Position numbers and translations under genes: made by a program. From Sphaerosporella brunnea (taxonomy: Eukaryota > Ascomycota > Pezizomycetes > Pezizales > Pyronemataceae), in contig VXIS01000048.1 of the NCBI GenBank assembly GCA_008704415.1, forward strand, positions 1 through 64,000: DNA of 64,000 bases, written 5' to 3'. Under the pieces are notes generated by a model that worked only from the letters and a program-made list of their open reading frames with translations, ran no database searches and had not been told where the DNA came from. This document shows, in pieces, positions 57,089 through 64,000 of the stretch (the stretch's first letter is position 1; the number at the start of each line of letters is the position of its first letter).

Positions 57089-57896
57089 GAAACGGAACCG
57101 GCTCAATCGCGAACACGTCATCGGAGGTTCTGAACGCTTACCAGTGGGCTTTTACCGTTTACTTCCCTCCAGCGGGCTATATCTGTTCTTGACTCCCAGA
57201 TAGTACGCGTTGGTGAGGTTACTTCGCTGGCCACCAAAGCAGTCGGGCCATAATTCTCCCCTTCAAGGCACATTTGGAATGGAGATGCCGAGTAGCCAAC
57301 CTTCTTTACACATGAGTCTACTGGAAAAATGTGCTCTGCCATGCGCAGATCTAGATTGTCTGCATAAAAGACCGGGTCATGGATGGCAGAATTCGAGGCT
57401 CGATTGGTGCCATGAGGTGGATACCACAGGAGATGCAAGACATAAGCAAAGAACTGGAAAATCTCGTGAGATACGAGAAAGAGTCTGAGCCTGTGATATT
57501 GTATGAAGCTGACTTTAAAGTCTCGGCTCTGAAATAAGCATAAATCTCGGCTCAAGTGGTCCAAAATTAGTCTTCATGATTTCCCAAACACAAAACCTCC
57601 ATAATTCTTAGTGTTTATACAAGATTGAAGAAACACACTCTGGTTCTCTTGTTCCACTCCCATTCCGAAGTACCGCAGATCCTGGCAGTGGTTACACAAG
57701 CACTTACGCTAGAACTGATCTTCTCCCTTTCTTTGCTTTCTTCGTCCAGTGGGTATGATACGACCCTCTCGTCGTCTCCCTGCCCGCGACCACCTCGCAC
57801 TCTTTGCTCCACTCAATCGGGTTTCCACCCAACCCCCCACCGAAAGATTCCGCTGCTGCTCGCACACGCGCTCCTCCTATCTCATCCGCCGCCAAG
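57089..57896. other. upstream region of the nucleotide-sugar transporter
   Basis: 808 bp. A 148-codon minus-strand frame (57118-57564) is open but shows no family features and no splice-supported extension, so I do not call it a gene. CT-rich leader sequence precedes the ATG at 57897. Confidence 0.45.
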
Positions 57897-59166
57897 ATGG
57901 TGGCAGAAAGTGTTCCAATGTTCATGGGGATGCCCATGAAATGGGTCGCACTCACAACGGTATGGGATATACGACCGTATATCTGCTACGAGAGAAGCTG
58001 ATGACTTGAAAGCTCACAGTGCAAAATTCCGCCCTGATTATTGTAATCCGAGACCATCGAGCTCTGGAGACCGCGCGCGCTGATGGTCTCAGATAATGCA
58101 CTATTCCCGTGTCATGCCCACAACATCGGGTCGCTACCTAGCGTCAACCGCAGTACTCGCCAACGAGATCATAAAAATGGTTGTCTGCCTGGCAGTGGCC
58201 TCCCGAGAGCGGCGCAAAGTGGATGGATCTATGTCTTCTCTGGCACTCACTGCCGGGAATCTATGGTCGGATATCTTCCGTCGCGATAGCTGGAAATTGG
58301 CGATTCCCGCGTGCCTCTACACCGTGCAGAACAGTCTGCAATATGTTGCAGTGTCGAACCTCGACGCTGCTACATTCCAAGTCACCTATCAGCTCAAGAT
58401 CTTGACAACCGCCCTTTTCAGCGTTATCCTACTGCATCGGAGACTGAGCTTCCTCAAATGGGTGTCCTTGGTTACATTGACGGCCGGTGTCGCTATTGTT
58501 CAGCTTCCTGCGGCTTCTTCGAATGATTCCGCGCATCACCGCCGGTCGGCTACCTATGAGGGAATTCATAACGATCACAGCGAGGAGCCGGCGATGGATC
58601 GCGCCACGGGTCTTTTCTCGGTTGTGATATCCTGTGTAATTTCCGGACTTGCCGGAGTTTACTTTGAGAAGATTCTTAAGGGGTCGCAAACATCGCTCTG
58701 GATCCGCAACATCCAACTGTCGATTTGGGCCCTCATCCCAGCCGTGATTGGAATGGTCTATGTCGATGGGCGTACTATCATGGAGCAGGGGTTCTTCACG
58801 GGGTACAACGCCATTACGTGGCTGGCTATCCTTTTCCAGGCAATTGGAGGAATCGTAGTGGCTCTCTGCGTAAATTACGCTGACAACATCGCCAAGAACT
58901 TTGCTACGAGCATCAGCATTCTCATCAGCTGTATTGCGAGTGTTTATTTCTTCGACTTCGCCCTTACCATTAACGTGCGCCCTCAATCTATTCCATCTCT
59001 GCAAACAATGCTGACGTTTGCACAGTTCATCCTGGGTGCCATCACTGTTCTTTTCGCTACATTCCTGTACTCGAAGCCCGACGTTCCCAGCTCAAACCCC
59101 GAGTACACTCGTTTGGAAAAGGCGGCGGATGTTGAGCAAGGAGAGCTTGAAGAAACGAAGCATTGA
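57897..59166 (+). CDS. UDP-galactose/UDP-GlcNAc-type nucleotide-sugar transporter (SLC35A family)
   Basis: Three exons (57897-57959, a 30-base second exon 58013-58042, 58093-59166) give 388 residues. The two small exons build the family start MKWVALTTLTVQNSALIIIMHYSRV. Then come STAVLANEIIKMVVCL, PACLYTVQNSLQYVAVSNLDAATFQVTYQLKILTTALFSV, SGLAGVYFEKILKG, LWIRNIQL, GGIVVALCVNYADNIAKNFATSISIL and FDFALTIN: all ten membrane segments of the SLC35A group. It sits in the Golgi membrane and exchanges UDP-sugar for UMP. Which sugar is carried cannot be decided from the sequence. The C-terminal 30 residues are polar and acidic. Confidence 0.92.
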
Positions 59167-59499
59167 TTCACGGTATCTGGGAGGCAAATGGAATTTTTAT
59201 AGACGGACTGAACGGGACCATTTCTTTTTGGTTACAATCTGGGCATGTAATTGGCAGTTTTGGATGTTACGATATCAAGCCTGCGGCCAAACACATGGAG
59301 AAACATACATGTAGACTTAAACATATTGATCGACATCGACGCGGACGCACCATGCATGAAGATGACCAAGATGATCTGCACGTATATAACCTCTGGCTGC
59401 CAAGGCACCATCAAGCTACCTAGGTATCTACCGACATGCTTTAAGTCAGTTCATTCGTCATCTCAGCTTCCTCCCAGTCACCAGTGACTCACCACCGAC
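59167..59499. other. short intergenic region
   Basis: 333 bp between two plus-strand genes; contains CTACCTAGGTATCTACC (59417-59433) and nothing else notable. Confidence 0.5.
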
Positions 59500-60216
59500 A
59501 TGCCCAAAAAAATCTCGCCTCATGGAACAGATCCCGCGGTTCCCGCAACGCTCCAGGATGGCGGCCCGTTACCGAAGCTTGTAGCTTTTGATCTAGATTA
59601 CACCCTGTGGTACATAGACCCCAAGCTTTCGCCAAGAAATGATGATGGGTGTGCTAAGACTTCTCACAGGCCGTTCTGGGTTGATACCCATGTCACCTCA
59701 CCGCTGAAGGCAACTGGGGAATACAACAAGGTGCACGACCGGTACAAGGACACCTGGAGCTTCTACTCGGACATCCCAGCGCTCCTGCACCTGCTCAGAA
59801 GTAAAGGGGTCAAAGTAGCGGCGGCATCTCGCACACACGCGCCAGAGCTCGCGCGAGAGATGTTATCGCTTCTGCACCTTGACCCCGCACACACCGGCGG
59901 AGAGAAGGGGAAGCGCGGGATCGACTATTTTGACGAGTTCGAGATATACCCCGGTAGCAAGGTCACGCATTTTAAGTCGCTGAAGAGGAAGACCGGGATT
60001 GATTACGGTGATATGTTGTTCTTTGACGATGAGTCGAGGAATAGGAATGTCGAGAGGGAGCTCGGTGTCCAGATGATTCTAGTGCCGAAGGGAGTCTCGC
60101 ACTCGGTATTTGATAGAGGTGTATTGGCGTGGAGGAAGAGGCAGCATGAATCGCCGGAGGAGAGGGAGGCGGAGAACGGTCGTATCGATGAGGATGAGGA
60201 GGCGGAGTGGCGGTAG
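59500..60216 (+). CDS. magnesium-dependent phosphatase-1 (MDP1) type HAD protein
   Basis: A single exon of 238 codons. The HAD motif I is AFDLDYTLWYID, in the form with a Tyr after the second Asp that marks the MDP1 subfamily. Motif II is VAAASRTHAPELAREML, and the IDYFDEFEIYPGSKVTHFKSL block holds the conserved Lys. Motif IV is MLFFDDESRNRNVERELGVQMILVPKGV. Eukaryotic MDP1 dephosphorylates proteins or sugar phosphates (fructosamine-6-phosphate has been proposed); the substrate here is open. A 30-residue acidic C-terminal tail extends past the fold. Confidence 0.9.
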   Translation: MPKKISPHGTDPAVPATLQDGGPLPKLVAFDLDYTLWYIDPKLSPRNDDGCAKTSHRPFWVDTHVTSPLKATGEYNKVHDRYKDTWSFYSDIPALLHLLRSKGVKVAAASRTHAPELAREMLSLLHLDPAHTGGEKGKRGIDYFDEFEIYPGSKVTHFKSLKRKTGIDYGDMLFFDDESRNRNVERELGVQMILVPKGVSHSVFDRGVLAWRKRQHESPEEREAENGRIDEDEEAEWR

Positions 60217-60435
60217 TCCTCAAACATAGCGGAATCAGGGGAGTAAAGATAAAGGCATCAATATACCTAGATGATTCTAGATAGCTATTGGGAGTTTTTC
60301 TGTGCACTCATTAGGTGATTCCATTCATTGGGATAATGTGAAGATTGAGCTCGTCACTCGAGTTTGGTAGTTGTAGCACATCTCATCCACACCATCCCTC
60401 CTCAATTCATCACTTACGACTCAGCACTCTGCAAA

Positions 60436-63400
60436 ATGTCAGACTTATTAGCTGACATCCAGTCCTTCCTCGATGGATTAGATGAAGAAGGAACAGGCTC
60501 TAATCCACACAGCGTCGGTCCTCAACGCAGCGCTGGGACTAGTTTTCAAACTGCCCGTGCAAGCAACAATACCACGAGAGCTCCAGGACTTGATGAGTTT
60601 GGTCTGATCTCTTGTACAAGCTTGCTTTTGAGGACCGATCTGACATAAATTGCCCTCTAGATCAAGCCCTGCTCAATGACACGGGACCGAGTTCTCGAGC
60701 CAATCCGCCCTCTCGCAGTAGTCAATCTCAATATTTCGCAGCGGGTGCTACAGCACATGGTCCCTCCACAAGCCGCTACAGATCAACACAGCTGCCGGAG
60801 CCTGTAACTCCTCAGCGGAAGAATTCGTTTGGTCTTTGTAAGTTGATTGACTGCTGGCAGTTGAAACAGTTTGCTAATACAGTTGATAGCCAGATTCATG
60901 CACAAACCTGGCCAAACTCCGGATGCGCAATATGACCGCAGCAGTAGTCCTCCGGCTCAGCCAGAATCAAGTCCAACTCCAGCGAGAGCCCCAGTGATAC
61001 GGAGATATCCGAAGTTCAAGCCACCGTTCCAAGTTCCAGCTGAGAGAACCTCCAGGCAGACACCCTTAGCTGCTTTCCAAGCCAGTCTGTTAGAAAAGCC
61101 TCCCCCGGCAAGGCACAGTGAGAATCCATATGAACAGCAGCATGCGGCACCAAAACCTAAGTCTGCTATTCCGGTTGTTCAGGGAATCCAGCTTGTGCCC
61201 GTAACTCGCCTACCAGACCGCTTTCGTAGTGTGTTTTCATACCCCTTGTTCAATGCCGTGCAGTCGCGGTGCTTCGACTCGGTGTACAACTCAAACGACA
61301 ATCTGGTTGTTTCTGCCCCTACTGGCTCTGGAAAGACAGCCATATTAGAGCTCGCAATATGTGCTGTGTATCGGGACCTGCAGCAAGGCACATACAAGGT
61401 GGTTTATCAGGCACCTACCAAATCACTCTGTAGCGAGAGGAAGAGAGGTGAAGGCCCCTGGAAGTATCCATTACTGGCGCAAAGCTGATGTGAAAAGATT
61501 GGGAAAAAAAGTTTTGCAATTTGGGACTGACCTGTACGGAATTGACTGGTGATACTGATCAGTCCCAGCTTTACACCGTCCGAAAGGGAGATATCATCAT
61601 CACTACGCCTGAAAAATGGGATAGCATGACACGGAAGTGGCAGGACCATCGGAAATTACTGGATATGGTCAGGCTTTTCTTGGTAAACCTCAGCGATATT
61701 GTTGTGAATATCCCAATGCTAACAGCAGTGGGAAGATCGATGAAGTCCATGTCCTGAAGGAAACCCGTGGCGCTACACTTGAAGTGGTTGTCTCAAGGTA
61801 ATCAGTCCCTGATAAAGCAGTTTCATGAGTTGACAGGTGATTAGAATGAAATACATCGGTTCAGATGTTCGCTTCGTGGCACTCAGCGCCACGGTTCCGA
61901 ACTCCCAAGACATTTGTATTTGGCTTGGCAAGAACGCACAAACTCCTGAGATTCCGGCTACTCGGGAGGTTTTCGGTCAAGAGTTTCGTCCAGTTCAATT
62001 GGAGCGACATGTTTACGGCTATCCGCACCCGGGAAATGATTTCCAGTTTGACACAACACTCAACAAAGCGTGAGTGGGCCATCCACTGAGATACGTTTGC
62101 GGATTACTGATTGTCGGGCGCTTAGGCTTCCTGACGTCGTGCTCAAGCATGCAGGCGGCAAGTCAATCATGATATTCTGCATGACTAGGAAAATATGTGA
62201 ATCGACAGCCAAACTTCTTGCGGAAAAATGGCGTGAATGGGATGCCAGACGTCGGCCCTGGCAGGCTCCCAGGAGGAAATTCAGTTTCAATGAGAAAGAC
62301 CTCCAGGGATTTGCCCAGTGTGGTGTTTCCTTCCATCATGCTGGAATGGATGCAGCGGACCGAAGTCTCGTGGAGAATATGTTCCTTGATGGCGAACTCA
62401 GCGTCATTTGCTGTACTTCCACCTTGGCGGTCGGTGTGAATTTGCCAGCCTATCTTGTTATCATCAAGAATACTGTTTGCTGGGGAGACGAAGGGATCAA
62501 AGAATATGTGGATCTTGAGGTCATGCAGATGCTTGGAAGAGCCGGTCGGCCTCAATTTGGCGAAACTGGTGTTGCAGTGATAATGACAGCGAATAACAAG
62601 ACTGCCAGATATCAAAAAATGAACGCAGGGGAGGAAACTCTGGAAAGCAGGTATGCTTTGCCTGGATGCCGTAGGGAAGATTACTCTGACAAAAAACACA
62701 GTCTGCATTCGAATCTGGTGGAACACTTTGTAGGACTCCTCCTTGTCCGATACTTGGGGACGGCAGCTAACAAAAGCATTAGAATGCGGAGATTGGTCTC
62801 GGCACAATTGCTGACACAGAGACGGCAAAGCAGTGGCTTAGATCTACTTTTCTCTATGTGCGGTTGAAAAAAAATCCGCAGTTCTACAAACTCCAGGGTC
62901 AAGAATTCAACCGCGACCCAGAGCAGAGACTGGATGAGATTTGCGAGAGGGACATCAGCCTTCTCACTACAGAGGGGATGGTGGGGAACAACAGTAATGG
63001 CAAGCTTTCACTCACCAAATTTGGAGAAGCAATGGCAAAGTATTGCCTGAAATTCGGAACCATGCAGTTGATCATGAAGATGACTCCCAAATCCACGATA
63101 TCGGATATAGTTCGTTATCATGCCCTATCCAAACGAGAACCCCTCAATTAACTGTTGTTCAGCTTACCATTCTCTCACAGGCCGAAGAATTCAAAGAACT
63201 CAGACTCCGAGCTGGAGAAAAGAGCTTTTACAAGGATTTGAACAAAGATAATGCGGTAAAATATCCAATAAAAGAGGAAATAGGAACATTCGCCCATAAA
63301 GTCTCTCTCATTATCCAGGTGGGTCTTGTGTGAGCATTATTGTGGTTACCTTTGACTGAGTGGAACTGCCCAGATGGAGCTTGGTTTGCTGGATTTTCCC

Positions 63401-64000
63401 ACCGACCAAAACTTCCAAAAAATCAGGACTACTGTGAACCAGGATAAAACAGCCGTCTGGAAGCACTGCTCGCGCGTGCTGCGCTGTATTGTGGATTGCC
63501 AACAAGAATTTCAAGATGCAACAACCGTCATGAACGCCCTGAAACTGGGGAGATGTATCGAAGGGAAAGTTTGGGAGAATACCCCTGGCGAGCTCCGACA
63601 ATTGGACAACATCGGTCCAGCATATGTTAGGAAGTTCGTGAATGCCAACATCCGTAGCCTCTCAAAATTGGCGACATTGCAACCGCATCAGATTGAAACG
63701 ACCCTTTCGAGGAACCCCCCCTTTGGAACGACCCTTTTAAAAGCTGTAAGGGCGATACCGCAGTTCAACTTAACTGCTCGGCAAGTCGGAACCCCGAGGA
63801 AAACGGGTGCGCAGCAACCACTCGAAGCCAGGGTACAAGTTGAGTTGGCACTGGAAAACGGTGCTACAGTTCCACGCCGTTGGAGAGGTGTAGAGTTAAT
63901 GGTGGTTTTCGTTGCGGAGAGATCAGACGGAATTCTGGTGGACATGCAACGGGCTGCGTATGAATTCAAAACGTGTCTTGTGAGGAGCCAATACTGACTG
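60436..64000 (+). CDS. HFM1: meiotic ATP-dependent DNA helicase HFM1/MER3, 5' part
   Basis: Eleven exons are visible (60436-60601, 60661-60837, 60890-61447, 61498-61682, 61736-61797, 61845-62069, 62126-62650, 62702-62729, 62783-63109, 63163-63318, 63374-63979) encoding 1005 residues in frame. A GTGAGG donor at 63980 then leads off the window. After a disordered N-terminus (1-205) come the superfamily-2 motifs: APTGSGKT (257-264), APTKSLC, TTPEKWDS, IDEVHVL (DEVH box), ALSATVPN, HHAGM, CTSTLAVGVNLPA and MLGRAGRPQFGE. A winged-helix and Sec63-like region follows. MER3/HFM1 unwinds and stabilises recombination intermediates to favour crossovers. No lesion is seen. Confidence 0.93.

Noticed and set aside
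57118..57564. 148-codon minus-strand frame
   Set aside because: No family features, no splice support, lies in 3' flank of the dynactin gene.
22000..64000. A biosynthetic gene cluster or co-regulated pathway
   Set aside because: The genes belong to unrelated housekeeping functions, with no backbone synthase, dedicated transporter or cluster regulator.

Overview
The window is nuclear DNA of a filamentous ascomycete (Pezizomycotina). Genes carry several short spliceosomal introns, mostly 45-65 bp with GT...AG ends, and branch sites such as TACTAAC or GCTAAC. The products are typical of filamentous fungi, including a HORMA-PHD meiotic axis protein, a Blm10-type proteasome activator and Tad-like LINE fragments. 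I cannot place the class from sequence alone.

Left part (1-12.8 kb) is a transposon and repeat island. It holds the 5' end of a Ty3/gypsy-type element on the minus strand (gag and a putative LTR) and a decayed CACTA/tnp2-type DNA transposon. That element has a head-to-head second gene and possibly a third. The rest is duplicated blocks, a MITE-like element, a minisatellite, a LINE 3' fragment and a dead metallophosphoesterase gene. Housekeeping genes start at about 12.8 kb: mitochondrial Mn-superoxide dismutase (minus) and, after 2.5 kb of gene-free DNA, fructose-1,6-bisphosphatase (plus). A second repeat patch (18.5-21.6 kb) has a trypsin-like protease relic and a 1.8-kb 5'-truncated LINE with reverse transcriptase C-terminus and RNase H.

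From 22 to 48.6 kb the region is gene-dense and largely conserved, with several divergent pairs sharing 250-480 bp promoters. In order: WBP2-like PPxY protein / Cof-type HAD phosphatase; HDEL receptor ERD2 / V-ATPase subunit d; exosome RRP45 / splicing factor CWC15; a YTH-domain RNA-binding protein; a HOP1-like HORMA-PHD protein; cytochrome bc1 subunit QCR6 / GPI mannosyltransferase GPI18; a multiply damaged phosphomannose isomerase gene; a nine-exon BLM10; and the splicing protein MFAP1.

From 48.8 to 64 kb come a Pol III-type A-box/B-box unit beside a LINE 3' end, a long conserved fungal protein of unknown function, DUF4291 / dynactin p27, a nucleotide-sugar transporter, an MDP1-type phosphatase and the 5' portion of the meiotic helicase HFM1/MER3, which runs off the right edge. 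Two dedicated meiotic crossover genes (HOP1-like and HFM1), both open after splicing, argue for a sexual cycle. Several splicing factors (CWC15, MFAP1) and RNA factors (RRP45, YTH) also lie here, but I see no operon-like logic. Exon boundaries were chosen by splice signals, reading-frame continuity and agreement with remembered family motifs; none was verified by alignment.
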